DNA of 64,000 nt, from assembly GCA_963717765.1 (NCBI GenBank), contig CAVQWX010000005.1, positions 292,866 through 356,865 of the forward strand. The letters are read 5' to 3'. Positions within the stretch are counted from its first letter, which is position 1, and every line of letters begins with the position of its first letter. Shown here in pieces: positions 7,445 through 15,703 of this stretch. The notes beneath the pieces were generated by a model. It searched no databases. It was not told the origin of the DNA and saw only the letters and a list, made by a program, of their open reading frames with translations. Position numbers and translations under genes: made by a program. Origin of the DNA: JACDER01 sp963717765 (GTDB lineage Bacteria > Actinomycetota > Thermoleophilia > Gaiellales > Gaiellaceae).

Positions 7445-8386
7445 ATGAATAGACCGCTCCGCGTAGTCCACTGCCCGGTCAACATGGGCTCGATCGGCTG
7501 GACGAACGTGCAGTTTCTGCGCAAGAAGGGCGTGGACGCGCGGCTCGTCCTATTCAAGCCGCGGCGGCTCCGCCCCTACGAGGTCGACGTCGCCCTCGAC
7601 GTCCCCGGCAACTTCGTCCGCCGCCAGATCGTCCTGTTCCGCGCGCTCGACGAGCTCCTCCCCACCACCGACATCTTCCACTTCTACTTCGGGCTCACCC
7701 TCGTCCCCAAGCGGCTCCAGTTCCCGATCCTGGACATGTACGGTAAGAAGTCGGTCTTCCACTACCTCGGGTCGGACATCCGCGGGAAGACGCCGAAGCA
7801 GCTCGCGTACGGGAAGCGCGTCTCAGGCGAGATCGTCGGCTCGTACGACGCCATCCGGTGGGTGCCGGAGGCGCATGTCGTCCCCAACGGCCTCGACCTG
7901 TCCAAGTACCAGCCCGTGTCGCCGCCGCGGCACTCCCCCGTCCGTGTCGTCCATGCCCCGACGAGCCGGCAGAAGAAGGGCACGGAGTGGATCGTGGACG
8001 CCTGTGCGCGGCTCCCGGTCGAGCTGCACGTCGTCGAGAACACGCGCCACGACGAGGCCGTCGAGCGCTACAAGCAGGCGGACATCGTCGTCGACCAGCT
8101 GAACGCAGGTTGGTACGGCGTCTTCGCCCTCGAGTGCATGGCGCTGGGCAAGCCGGTGCTGACCTTCCTGCACGAGGAAGCAGTACGGCGCACCGAGGAG
8201 GCTTTCGGCATCGAGCTCCCGCTCGTGCCCACGAGCAAAGAGACGCTGGCCGACGACCTGCGGACACTCATCGACCACCCCGAGCTGCGGGACGAGATCG
8301 GTCAGCGCAGCCGGGCCTACGTCGAGCGCGTCCACGACGCCAACGTGATCGCGGACCGTCTCATTGCGATCTACGAGAGCCTGTAA
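7445..8386 (+). CDS. GT4-like glycosyltransferase
   Basis: A 313-residue GT-B-fold glycosyltransferase. The N-terminal half contains PVNMGSIGWTNVQFLRKKGVDA and FHYLGSDIRGK. The C-terminal half has HVVPNGLDLSKY, VVHAPTSRQKKGTEWI and the donor-binding end FALECMALGKPVLTFL, the E-x7-E-like motif of family 4. It is somewhat short for GT4 because the acceptor domain is reduced. ATG at 7445, 48 bp after the ATP-grasp gene and 1 bp before the methyltransferase gene. Sugar and acceptor unknown. Confidence 0.82.
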   Translation: MNRPLRVVHCPVNMGSIGWTNVQFLRKKGVDARLVLFKPRRLRPYEVDVALDVPGNFVRRQIVLFRALDELLPTTDIFHFYFGLTLVPKRLQFPILDMYGKKSVFHYLGSDIRGKTPKQLAYGKRVSGEIVGSYDAIRWVPEAHVVPNGLDLSKYQPVSPPRHSPVRVVHAPTSRQKKGTEWIVDACARLPVELHVVENTRHDEAVERYKQADIVVDQLNAGWYGVFALECMALGKPVLTFLHEEAVRRTEEAFGIELPLVPTSKETLADDLRTLIDHPELRDEIGQRSRAYVERVHDANVIADRLIAIYESL

Positions 8387-8387
8387 C

Positions 8388-9125
8388 GTGGCCGCCGTGC
8401 AGAGCCTGCTCGTCAAGGTCAAGCCCTACGTTCCCGCCCCCGTCAAGCGCTCGGTCCGCCGGCACGTCCCCGCACGCTACTACCGCTACTTCGACCCGGA
8501 GTGGCACCGCCGCACGATCGGCTACGTCGAGGAGTGGGAGAAGCACGGGCAGGCGCAGTTCGACTACCTGAAGGGGAAGGGCCTCGAGCCGCAGCACACC
8601 TTCCTCGACATCGGGTGCGGCCCGCTGCGCGGCGGCGTCCACTTCATCCAATATCTCGAGACCGGCCATTACTACGGGGTCGAGAAGAACCAGGCCGTGC
8701 TCGACACCGCGCGCGAGATCGAGCTCCCGCGCTACGGGCTGGTCGAGAAGCGGCCGACGCTGCGCGCGGACGAAAGCTTCGACTTCGAGGCGCTCGGGCA
8801 GGAGTTCGACTTCGCGTGGGCTCAGTCGGTTTTCACCCACCTGCCGGTCAACAGCATCGTCCGCTGCCTCATGAACGCGGAGAAGGTGCTGAAGGCTGGA
8901 GGGAAGTTCTTCGCGACCTTCTACGAGAACGAGCAGGGGAAGCGCAATCTCGAGCCGATCCGGCAATCGCCGCAGGTCGTCTCATACTTCGACCGCGACT
9001 CGTACCACTACGACGTCGGCACTTTCGAGTGGATCTGCGCAGGGACGAGTCTCGGCGTCGAGTATCTGGGAGGGTGGAACAACCCACGGAACCAGAAGGT
9101 GCTGCTCTTCCAGAAGAGCGGGTGA
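8388..9125 (+). CDS. Class I SAM-dependent methyltransferase
   Basis: A 245-residue class I methyltransferase. Motif I is FLDIGCGPLRGG near residue 65, with acidic residue YYGVEKN next. The post-motif FDFAWAQSVFTHLPVN and the VLKAGGKFFATFYEN strand complete the Rossmann core. The N-terminal region has a basic stretch (VKRSVRRHVPARYYRYF) seen in glycan methyltransferases. The GTG at 8388 begins 1 bp after the glycosyltransferase stop; another GTG lies at 8397. Probably O-methylates a sugar of the glycan made by this operon. Confidence 0.8.
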   Translation: MAAVQSLLVKVKPYVPAPVKRSVRRHVPARYYRYFDPEWHRRTIGYVEEWEKHGQAQFDYLKGKGLEPQHTFLDIGCGPLRGGVHFIQYLETGHYYGVEKNQAVLDTAREIELPRYGLVEKRPTLRADESFDFEALGQEFDFAWAQSVFTHLPVNSIVRCLMNAEKVLKAGGKFFATFYENEQGKRNLEPIRQSPQVVSYFDRDSYHYDVGTFEWICAGTSLGVEYLGGWNNPRNQKVLLFQKSG

Positions 9126-10567
9126 GCCGACCGGGCATGGCCCGCCAGCTCGTCGGGCTGGCGCGGCACTCGGCCATCTACGGCGTCGGCGGGCTGATCG
9201 CGCGGATCCTCGCGCTTGTCCTCCTTCCCCTCTACACGCGGTACCTGACCCGCGCCGACTACGGCGCGATCGGGACGCTGATCGCGCTCACGTCCGTGCT
9301 CGCCGTGCTTCTGCGGCTGGGAACGCAGAGCGCTTTCTTCCGTTACTACTTCGATTCGAAGGAGCGCGCCGACAAGCTCGTCGTCGTCCGCACCGCGTTC
9401 TGGTTCACGATGATCGCAGCGACGGTCGGGCTGATCTTCGGCCAGATCTTCGCCGGCGAGATCTCGCACTGGATCTTCAGTACGACCGACCGCACCGACC
9501 TCGTCCGCGCAGCGTTCGTCGGCCTGTGGGCGCAGATGAACTACGGGCAGCTGACCTCGCTCTTCCGCGTGGAACAGCGGTCGACCTCGTACGTGGTCGC
9601 GAGCGTGGCCAACGTCCTCATCACGATCGGCTCGACGATCCTCCTTGTGGTCGTCTTCCACGAGGGCGCCCTCGGCGTGCTGGTCGGCAACTTCCTCGGG
9701 ACGCTGGCCGTCTACCTCGGCTTGCTCGCCTACCGTCGCGAACAGCTCGGGCTCCAGTTCGACTGGGAGCTGTTCAAGAAGATGGAGCACTTCGGGCTTC
9801 CCCTCCTGCCGTCCGCGATCGCGCTCTGGGGGATCAACTTCGTCGACCGCTTCTTCCTCGTCCGGATCTCGGGCCAGGGGGAGGCGGGCATCTACCAGAT
9901 CGGCGTGCAGGTCGCGTCGGTGATCGTCTTCCTGCTGATTGCCTTCCGGCTCGCCTGGCCGGCCTTCGCCTACTCGATCGAGGACGACAGGGAGGCCAAG
10001 CGCACGTACCCGTTCGTCCTGACCTACCTGATCTTCATCTGCTCGTGGATGTCGCTGGCGCTCGGCCTGCTCGCACCCTGGATCGTGCGCCTCTTGACGA
10101 CGCCGCGGTTCTACGAGGGCGCGCGTGTCGTCGCTCTCCTCGCCTTCGCCGCGACCGCATACGCCGGCTACGCGGTCGTCGTGATCGGAGTCGGACGCGT
10201 GCGCCAGACCCGGTTCAACTGGATCGTCACCGGTGCTGCCGCCGCGCTCAATATCGGGCTGAACTTCGCGCTCATCCCGGAGTACGGCCAGATCGGCGCG
10301 GGCATCGCGACGCTCGCGGCATACGCGCTCATGCTCGTGGGGATGACCTGGAATGCGCACCGCCTCTTTCCAGTGCCGTATCAGTGGCGGCGCGTGGTCA
10401 CGGTCGCCGGCATCGCCGTCGGCCTGACGGTGCTGGGGAAGGAGCTGGACGTCTCACTCGGCGTCGCGATCGCGCTCGTCGTGGTCTATCCGCTGCTGCT
10501 CGCGCTCGCCGGCTTCTATCTGCCCGCCGAGCGGCGGATGCTGCGGCGGATGCTTCCCGCGCGCTAG
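9122..10567 (+). CDS. Wzx-type polysaccharide flippase
   Basis: A 481-residue MATE/MOP-superfamily flippase with about 12-14 membrane segments. The family N-terminus LARHSAIYGVGGLIARIL and the loop YTRYLTRADYGAIG are diagnostic of Wzx/RfbX-type lipid-linked oligosaccharide flippases. GTG at 9122 overlaps the previous stop (GTGA); an ATG at 9137 is an alternative. As last gene of the operon it would flip the product of the preceding transferases across the membrane. It ends 6 bp before the convergent ZIP gene. Confidence 0.88.
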   Translation: MSRPGMARQLVGLARHSAIYGVGGLIARILALVLLPLYTRYLTRADYGAIGTLIALTSVLAVLLRLGTQSAFFRYYFDSKERADKLVVVRTAFWFTMIAATVGLIFGQIFAGEISHWIFSTTDRTDLVRAAFVGLWAQMNYGQLTSLFRVEQRSTSYVVASVANVLITIGSTILLVVVFHEGALGVLVGNFLGTLAVYLGLLAYRREQLGLQFDWELFKKMEHFGLPLLPSAIALWGINFVDRFFLVRISGQGEAGIYQIGVQVASVIVFLLIAFRLAWPAFAYSIEDDREAKRTYPFVLTYLIFICSWMSLALGLLAPWIVRLLTTPRFYEGARVVALLAFAATAYAGYAVVVIGVGRVRQTRFNWIVTGAAAALNIGLNFALIPEYGQIGAGIATLAAYALMLVGMTWNAHRLFPVPYQWRRVVTVAGIAVGLTVLGKELDVSLGVAIALVVVYPLLLALAGFYLPAERRMLRRMLPAR

Positions 10568-10573
10568 TGGGAT

Positions 10574-11770
10574 TTAGGCCAGCAATCCGGTCAGATACAT
10601 GACCGCGAGCCCGGCGACGAAGCCGCCGAGCACATACGGCGACGTCAGCCCGCCTGGCGCCGTCCGCGCGACGTAGCGGCCGACTTCCATCACGACCTGA
10701 AATGCGGCGCCGGCCGCGGCGGCGAAGAAGAGCACTCCGAGCAGGTCGCTCCCCGTGAAGCCCCCGATCCAGGCGCCGGCGATCGCGGGCGCACCGGCGA
10801 TCAGCGCGAGCAGGACGACCCTTCCGAGCCCGATCGTGGCGCCTCGCGCCGCAGGGGCCGCGATCCCGATCCCCTCGGTGACGTTGTGAATCATGAACCC
10901 GACGATCAGGAACGACCCGAGCGTGAGCTCGCCGAACGCGAACGACGATCCGATCGCGAGCCCTTCGCCCAGGTTGTGGATTCCGATCCCGATCGCGACC
11001 AGCGTCGCGAGTGAGAGGCCTCCGATCGCGCCGCCGGAGCCGCGCGCCGAGAACCGTCGCGAGACCAGGACGAGCCCGAGGTATGTGGCGGCGAGCCCGA
11101 GCAGAACGAGCCCGGTGCCGCCGAGCGGGCTCGGAAGCGACTGCTGCAGCGCGAGTGCCTCGGCGAGCGCCTCGACCGCGAGGAACGTGAGCAGGCCCGC
11201 GGTCAGCGCCATGAACGCCGAGAGCCACTGTTTGGAGGCGCGCCGGAGCGACGGAAGCCATGCCAGTCCGAGCGCGACAGGAACGATGCCGACGAGGAAA
11301 CCGATGATCCCGTAGCCGAGAACGCTCGCCGGCGTGGCCTTGGGCGTCTCGACGGCCGCGGCGATGTCCTCCGTCGTCTCGATCCCGGTCGAGCTCGTCA
11401 CCCCGACCGAGATGGGATCGTCCTTAACCCACTGGTAGGGGACGACGATCGCGGCCGACCGCAGCCGCTTGAGCGTCTGCGACCCGTCCACCCGGAACGG
11501 GACGATCGCGTCGTCGACCGTCACCGACGCGATGGTCAGGTCGTCCGTCTGCGGGTTGGTCACCTTGATCCGGATCTCGCCCGGCTCGAACTCGACGCGG
11601 CGGATGTCGAATAGGTCCGGCTGCGGCGGGTTCTGTCCGAGCAGGCCCACCAGCGAGCCTCCCGTCGCGAGGAACGCGGACACGATCCCGACCAGCAGCA
11701 CGATCGGGATCAGAGCGAGCACGGAGCGCCTGACGGCGCTCCCTTCGCCTCGGGCCGACTCGGTGGTCAT
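10574..11770 (-). CDS. ZIP-family metal transporter with extracytoplasmic domain
   Basis: A 398-residue ZIP transporter. Residues 15-37 form an extra membrane anchor, about 45-145 a beta-rich extracytoplasmic domain, and about 150-398 the eight-helix ZIP core. The two metal-site motifs are HNLGEG (265-270) and HNVTEG (295-300). ZIP proteins import Zn, Fe or Mn. Its ATG overlaps the stop of the multicopper oxidase by 1 bp, so oxidase and transporter are made together. The N-terminal beta domain is uncommon for the family. Confidence 0.85.
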   Translation of the reverse strand: MTTESARGEGSAVRRSVLALIPIVLLVGIVSAFLATGGSLVGLLGQNPPQPDLFDIRRVEFEPGEIRIKVTNPQTDDLTIASVTVDDAIVPFRVDGSQTLKRLRSAAIVVPYQWVKDDPISVGVTSSTGIETTEDIAAAVETPKATPASVLGYGIIGFLVGIVPVALGLAWLPSLRRASKQWLSAFMALTAGLLTFLAVEALAEALALQQSLPSPLGGTGLVLLGLAATYLGLVLVSRRFSARGSGGAIGGLSLATLVAIGIGIHNLGEGLAIGSSFAFGELTLGSFLIVGFMIHNVTEGIGIAAPAARGATIGLGRVVLLALIAGAPAIAGAWIGGFTGSDLLGVLFFAAAAGAAFQVVMEVGRYVARTAPGGLTSPYVLGGFVAGLAVMYLTGLLA

Positions 11771-12771
11771 CAGTCGACGACCTCGAAGAAGCCCATCCAG
11801 CCGAGCTCGGTGAACTCGGACTGGTGCGCGTGGAACATGAACATCCCGGTGTTCGCGAAGTCGATCTCGATGATCCCGCGCTGTCCCTGGCAGAGCATGA
11901 CTGTGTCCGTGTACTCGAAGTGATCGCTGGAGCCGGTCGGGTAATAGCGGAAGAAATCGCCGTGCAGGTGGAACGAGTTGATGAGGTCGAACTCGGTGAG
12001 GTTCGCGATGTAGATCCGCACCGTCTGTGACCGGCGGACGCGGATCGGGTACTTGGCGAAGAAGAACGTGAGCCCGTTGACGGTGTAGAAGTTGTTCTCG
12101 CCGTCGCCGTCGGTGTCGAACCCGTTCAGCACCATGACGAGCTCCTGCGCGGGCTTGCGCGGCTTGGGCGGGTCGATGATGAACGCCCCGTACAGGCCTT
12201 TGTGGATGTGCTTCTTCAGCGGGGTCGAGTGGCAGTGGTAGAGGTGCATCCCGTACGGACGAGCGGGGAACTGGTACGTGAAGGACTGCCCCGGCTCGAC
12301 CACCTCGAAGACGCCGTCCATGCCCGCGGGGTGGATCCCGTGGAAGTGCATCGTGTGGGGATGCGACCCGCCGTTGAAGAAGTTGACCAAGAGCGTGTCG
12401 TCCTCGGTCGCACGGATGACCGGCCCTGGCACCGTTCCGTTATACGTCCATGCCGAGTACGTCACCCCCTGCGCGACCTCGACGTCGCGGTCGACGGCCG
12501 CGAGGTCGTAGCGGCGTACCCGCCCGGGCGAGTGCGGGAGCGCAGGCGGCGGATACGTGAGAACGTCGAGCTCGCCGGGCTTTCCGGGCGCGGGAACCTC
12601 GTTCCCCATCATCGCCGCGTGGCCGAGCGCGGAATGGTGGTGGTGACCTTGATGCGAGAGCGCAGCCGGGCCGTGCCCGTCACTTCCCCAGGCGAGCCTG
12701 GCCATCGGGACAGCCGCAGCCACCGGCGCCGCGCCGATCAGAAGCCTTCGCCTCGTGAAAGGTTTAGGCAC
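11770..12771 (-). CDS. Tat-exported two-domain multicopper oxidase
   Basis: A 333-residue multicopper oxidase. A twin-arginine signal (FTRRRLLIG) covers about residues 1-30, followed by a His-rich stretch with HQGHHHH (41-46). Copper motifs are HFHG (142-145), YHCH (178-181), HLHG (268-271) and HAHQSEF (315-321). The cysteine of the type 1 site is in the first domain and the final motif has none, so the blue-copper site is placed as in nitrite-reductase-like two-domain enzymes. GTG start 6 nt after a -10 box. With the ZIP gene and the divergent DtxR regulator it suggests oxidation and uptake of Fe or Mn. Confidence 0.85.
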   Translation of the reverse strand: MPKPFTRRRLLIGAAPVAAAVPMARLAWGSDGHGPAALSHQGHHHHSALGHAAMMGNEVPAPGKPGELDVLTYPPPALPHSPGRVRRYDLAAVDRDVEVAQGVTYSAWTYNGTVPGPVIRATEDDTLLVNFFNGGSHPHTMHFHGIHPAGMDGVFEVVEPGQSFTYQFPARPYGMHLYHCHSTPLKKHIHKGLYGAFIIDPPKPRKPAQELVMVLNGFDTDGDGENNFYTVNGLTFFFAKYPIRVRRSQTVRIYIANLTEFDLINSFHLHGDFFRYYPTGSSDHFEYTDTVMLCQGQRGIIEIDFANTGMFMFHAHQSEFTELGWMGFFEVVD

Positions 12772-12795
12772 GTCGAAATTGTATATTAGGTTGCC
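12772..12795. promoter_or_regulatory. Divergent promoter with DtxR-like sites
   Basis: The 24-bp gap holds TACAAT (minus strand, 12778-12783), 6 nt before the oxidase GTG, and TATATT (plus strand, 12782-12787), 8 nt before the regulator TTG. TTAGGTTGCCT at 12786-12796 resembles half of the DtxR consensus TTAGGTTAGCCTAACC. TTTAGGCA inside the oxidase start is a weaker second copy. A TTGATT -35 for the oxidase lies at 12800-12805. Confidence 0.6.
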
Positions 12796-13464
12796 TTGAA
12801 ATCAAGCGAGCTCAGCGAATCGCTCCAGGACTACCTCAAGGAGATCTACAAGCTCGAGGAGGAGAACGGGCGCGCGACCACGTCGGCGGTCGCCGACCGG
12901 ATGGGCGTGGCGGCGTCGTCTGCGACAGCCGTACTGAAGCGGCTCACCGCCCTCGGCCTCGTCCGCCACCAGCGCTACCGCGGCGCAGTCCTCACCCCGG
13001 CGGGCAGGAAGGTCGCGATCGAGGTGATCAGGCACCACCGGCTGCTGGAGCAGTACCTCGCCCAGACACTCGGGCTCGAGATCGATGCCGTACACGCCGA
13101 GGCCGACCGCCTCGAGCACGCGCTTTCGGAAGAGGTCGAGGCCCGCATCGACGCGTCGCTCGGCTATCCGACGCACGACCCTCATGGGGACCCCATCCCC
13201 GACGCCAAGCTCAGGCTCGCACCATCGAAGCTCCGCGAGCTCGCGTCGTTGGAACCGGGCGAGGAGGCGACGATCCGTCGCATCCCGGACGAGTCGGGAC
13301 TCCTGCGCTACCTCTCGGACCTGCGCCTCATGCCCGGAACTCGCGTGAAGATGTTCGCCAGAGCTCCCTTCGGCGGGCCGGTGACGATCCAGGTCGGACG
13401 CGCCCGCCATGCTATTTCCACGGAAATCGCGCTCAGGATCGGCGTCTCTGTCTCTGGTCGATGA
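12796..13464 (+). CDS. DtxR/MntR-family metal-dependent repressor
   Basis: A 222-residue DtxR-family regulator with the full-length three-domain layout. A winged helix covers about residues 1-70 (SLQDYLKEIYKLEEE, then the recognition helix after AVADRMGVAASSATAVL). A metal-binding dimerisation domain follows, with RHHRLLEQYL and the HAEADRLEHALSEEVE metal helix. The C-terminal SH3-like FeoA domain spans about 148-222. Such proteins repress iron or manganese uptake when metal-loaded. TTG at 12796. Divergent from the oxidase-ZIP pair it most likely controls. Confidence 0.87.
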   Translation: MKSSELSESLQDYLKEIYKLEEENGRATTSAVADRMGVAASSATAVLKRLTALGLVRHQRYRGAVLTPAGRKVAIEVIRHHRLLEQYLAQTLGLEIDAVHAEADRLEHALSEEVEARIDASLGYPTHDPHGDPIPDAKLRLAPSKLRELASLEPGEEATIRRIPDESGLLRYLSDLRLMPGTRVKMFARAPFGGPVTIQVGRARHAISTEIALRIGVSVSGR

Positions 13465-13703
13465 CGAGTTCTGAGTCAACACCGCAACACCAGGGATTTC
13501 TCAGATTCCTAGGCCGTCGCTAGACGGTCAGCTGGGTCGGCAGCGTCATGACCCAGACGGGCGACCCCTCGATGAACGTGGCGACGTCGATCTGCACCTG
13601 GCGGTTGGCGAACGCGGGAGGTGCGGTTGACGGCGATGCCGCTTGGCCGCCGCGGGCTATACGCCTGGATGAAATGCGCGTACGCGTGTGCGACGATGGA
13701 CGC
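13465..13703. other. Intergenic region without a convincing gene
   Basis: About 240 bp between the DtxR gene and the next membrane protein. A minus-strand reading ending near 13520 (…IDVATFIEGSPVWVMTLP…) looks protein-like at its end but has no start or family signature. It may be a gene remnant. No terminator hairpin is clear. Confidence 0.35.
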
Positions 13704-14414
13704 GTGACCGCTGAGGGCGGAGCCGCCTCGCGAGCGCCTTCGTCCGAGTCGACGGTGGACACCGGGATCGGCGAACCGCGCTGGCCTCCCGCGCTTGCTT
13801 TGGTGGCGTACACGGCCCTCAACGTCGGCCTTCGGCTCTGGCTGCCGAACCAGGCAGCCGTCCGGGCGCCGTGGCTGGTTCCGGGGATCGAGGCCGTTCT
13901 CCTCGTCGTGCTGCTGGCGGGCCCGGCTCACATTGCGAGGCGAAGGAGATGGGTGCGACCGGTCGCGGTCACTCTCGTCGTCGTCCTCGTCCTGGCTGCG
14001 CTCTGGGCGACAGGGCTGCTCATCTACGACCTGATCAAAGGGCGCGGCGTGACCAATTCGCCCAGCGAACTCCTTGCCTCCGGCGCGCTGATCTGGCTCG
14101 GCAACAACCTCGCGTTCGCGCTCCTCTACTGGCTGTTGGACAGCGGCGGCCCGATAGCCCGCAGCCGAAATCCGTCTCCGTCTACCGTCGACTTCGCCTT
14201 CACGCAGCACATGAGCCCCGAACTCGCGCCGCCGGGATGGAGGCCGGTGTTTCTCGACTACCTGTACCTTGGTTTCACAAACGCAACGGCGTTCAGCCCC
14301 ACGGACGTGATGCCGCTCACGCTCCGCGCCAAGTACACGATGCTCGTGCAGTCCACCGTCGCCCTCGCGCTCTTCGGTCTCATCGTCGCGCGGGCGGTCA
14401 ACGCCTTCACCTGA
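13704..14414 (+). CDS. Multi-pass membrane protein, DUF1345-like
   Basis: A 236-residue integral membrane protein with about five hydrophobic segments. A polar loop between them reads DFAFTQHMSPELAPPGWRPVF, then a re-entrant-like YLGFTNATAFSPTDVMPLT, which resembles the pore-like segment of DUF1345 proteins and two-TM potassium channels. No catalytic motif is seen. The GTG at 13704 is chosen because upstream in-frame codons give a low-complexity arginine-rich extension; an ATG at 13674 is possible. Function unknown. Confidence 0.6.
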   Translation: MTAEGGAASRAPSSESTVDTGIGEPRWPPALALVAYTALNVGLRLWLPNQAAVRAPWLVPGIEAVLLVVLLAGPAHIARRRRWVRPVAVTLVVVLVLAALWATGLLIYDLIKGRGVTNSPSELLASGALIWLGNNLAFALLYWLLDSGGPIARSRNPSPSTVDFAFTQHMSPELAPPGWRPVFLDYLYLGFTNATAFSPTDVMPLTLRAKYTMLVQSTVALALFGLIVARAVNAFT

Positions 14415-14439
14415 CATTCCGTTGGTACGGTGGCGGTCG

Positions 14440-14763
14440 ATGGCCGAAGTGGTCGAGACCCACGACCTCACGGCGCCGGGACAGGACGGCTGGGCGCTGG
14501 ACTACCGGCTCCGTCGCAAAGACGGCGAGGAGCTCCACGCCGAGGTTCGCTGCTGGGAAAGGGCCCACGCCGCGGCCGAACGGGCAGCGAACGCGGAGGC
14601 TCTCGCGGCGATCGCGGACCGGGGGAGGGCCGCGGCGCTCGAGTACGCCGAGCTGGTCGAGTCCCCGGCGACTCACGGCGTAGTGCTGATCTCGATCTGG
14701 TTCGACCCCGCCGACGAGGGCAATATGCGCCGTCGGGTCAGCTACGAACGCGCGCCTGCATAG
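14440..14763 (+). CDS. Small hypothetical protein
   Basis: A soluble 107-residue protein of unknown family. It has an alternating strand pattern (GWALDYRLRRKDGEELHAEVRCW), a long alanine- and glutamate-rich helix (about residues 40-72) and a final strand HGVVLISIWFDP. No known motif is recognised. It starts 25 bp after the membrane protein and may be cotranscribed. Composition matches its neighbours, so it looks native. Confidence 0.5.
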   Translation: MAEVVETHDLTAPGQDGWALDYRLRRKDGEELHAEVRCWERAHAAAERAANAEALAAIADRGRAAALEYAELVESPATHGVVLISIWFDPADEGNMRRRVSYERAPA

Positions 14764-14901
14764 GTGCGTGAAGCGCACACAGCCTGTGCAGAACACCCCG
14801 AGGTAGCGCACTCCCGCTAACACTCTGGCCGAGCCCGATGAGGACGAGACACCGATGCGGAGCGACCTCCTGGCGGTCGAACGCCTGCGCGTGGCGGCGG
14901 C

Positions 14902-15303
14902 TCATTCCAGCTCGCTGAGAAAGTCCCGCGGGGACAGAATCGGAAAGCGGTCTGCCAGCTCCAGCAGATGATGATCGCCAGAGACGAGGACGGCTCGCTC
15001 GGCGAAGGCGAGCGCAATCAAGTAGTCGTCATCCGGGTCGGCCGAGCGGCGTTCTGTGAGCGGCGGATCCTCGACCAGAAGCGCGTCCGCGCGGAGCGAG
15101 GAGACGAGATCGGCGACATCCGACTCGGACAGCCTGCTCCGCAGCTTCCGACTGGCAGCCGTACGCTCGAGCTCTCTCAGAACACTGGCGGAGATGACAA
15201 GCTCGAACACCGCTTCTCTCCAGAGGCGGATGATCTCTGCGGGCGTGCCGCGTGGTGAGAGAACGGCGGAGATCAGAACGTTTGGATCGAGAACAGCGCG
15301 CAC
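14902..15303 (-). CDS. PIN-domain toxin (VapC-like)
   Basis: A 133-residue PIN-domain protein. The first catalytic aspartate is in AVLDPNVLISAVLSP (Asp6). The conserved glutamate is in ASVLRELERT, and the later acidic residues are in DPDDDYLIALAF. These form the metal site of VapC-type ribonucleases. It belongs to the PIN_3-like group with the SPRGTPAEI segment. The GTG directly abuts the antitoxin stop (TGA-GTG), an arrangement that couples their translation. Confidence 0.85.
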   Translation of the reverse strand: MRAVLDPNVLISAVLSPRGTPAEIIRLWREAVFELVISASVLRELERTAASRKLRSRLSESDVADLVSSLRADALLVEDPPLTERRSADPDDDYLIALAFAERAVLVSGDHHLLELADRFPILSPRDFLSELE

Positions 15304-15534
15304 TCAGCGGCGCGAACGTCGCGCCTCATGTTGTGCTTCGACCGCGAGGGCGATCGCTTCGTCCTCGTCCATATCGTTCTTGGCCCAGAGGCGCTCCCAG
15401 ACGTCGAGCCCGGAGTCTCGCCTCACGGCCTCTTCGATGACCTCACTCACGCGCTTGCCGGTTCGCGCCGCTTTCACCTTGGCAGAGCGAAGCACGTCTT
15501 CGTCGATCGTGAGCGTGGTCCGCACCTTCGCCAT
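15304..15534 (-). CDS. Ribbon-helix-helix antitoxin
   Basis: A 76-residue antitoxin. The N-terminal RHH DNA-binding motif is KVRTTLTIDEDVLRSAKVKA with the second helix GKRVSEVIEEAV. The C-terminal acidic tail (NDMDEDEAIALA) would wrap the PIN toxin. ATG at 15534 lies 6 nt after a TATGAT -10 box. A perfect 11-bp inverted repeat over that box is the expected autoregulatory operator. Confidence 0.85.
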   Translation of the reverse strand: MAKVRTTLTIDEDVLRSAKVKAARTGKRVSEVIEEAVRRDSGLDVWERLWAKNDMDEDEAIALAVEAQHEARRSRR

Positions 15535-15562
15535 CTACGCATCATAGCATCATGATGCGTAG
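15535..15562 (-). promoter_or_regulatory. Toxin-antitoxin operator and -10 box
   Basis: A perfect inverted repeat, CTACGCATCAT and ATGATGCGTAG, 11-bp arms around a 6-bp centre, directly precedes the antitoxin ATG. Its left arm contains the minus-strand TATGAT -10 box (15541-15546). Binding would block the promoter. Confidence 0.8.
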
Positions 15563-15703
15563 AACCCGAACGCGGGCCTTTCACATATGCGGGGGCGGGC
15601 CCTGGCGCTCGACGCAATGCGGTGCAACCCGGCGACGATGTCAACCTGGGCGCGTTCGACCTGGCGATGCGCAAGGCGACGCAGTGGGCACCGCCGCCGC
15701 GCG

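Noticed and set aside
8501..9121. The N-terminal extension of the flippase frame over the methyltransferase gene
   Set aside because: It is an alternate reading of the methyltransferase, rich in Arg and Ala. The real start lies at 9122 or 9137.
13520..13822. A 100-residue minus-strand ORF ending IDVATFIEGSPVWVMTLPTQLTV
   Set aside because: Only the last 35 residues look protein-like, the rest is low complexity, and it overlaps the start of a better-supported plus-strand membrane protein. Kept only as a possible remnant.
15587..15703. A protein-like plus-strand reading (DDVNLGAFDLAMRKATQW) before the PIG-L gene
   Set aside because: No start, no stop at the expected place, and it runs into the 3' end of PIG-L on the other strand. 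Too short to support.
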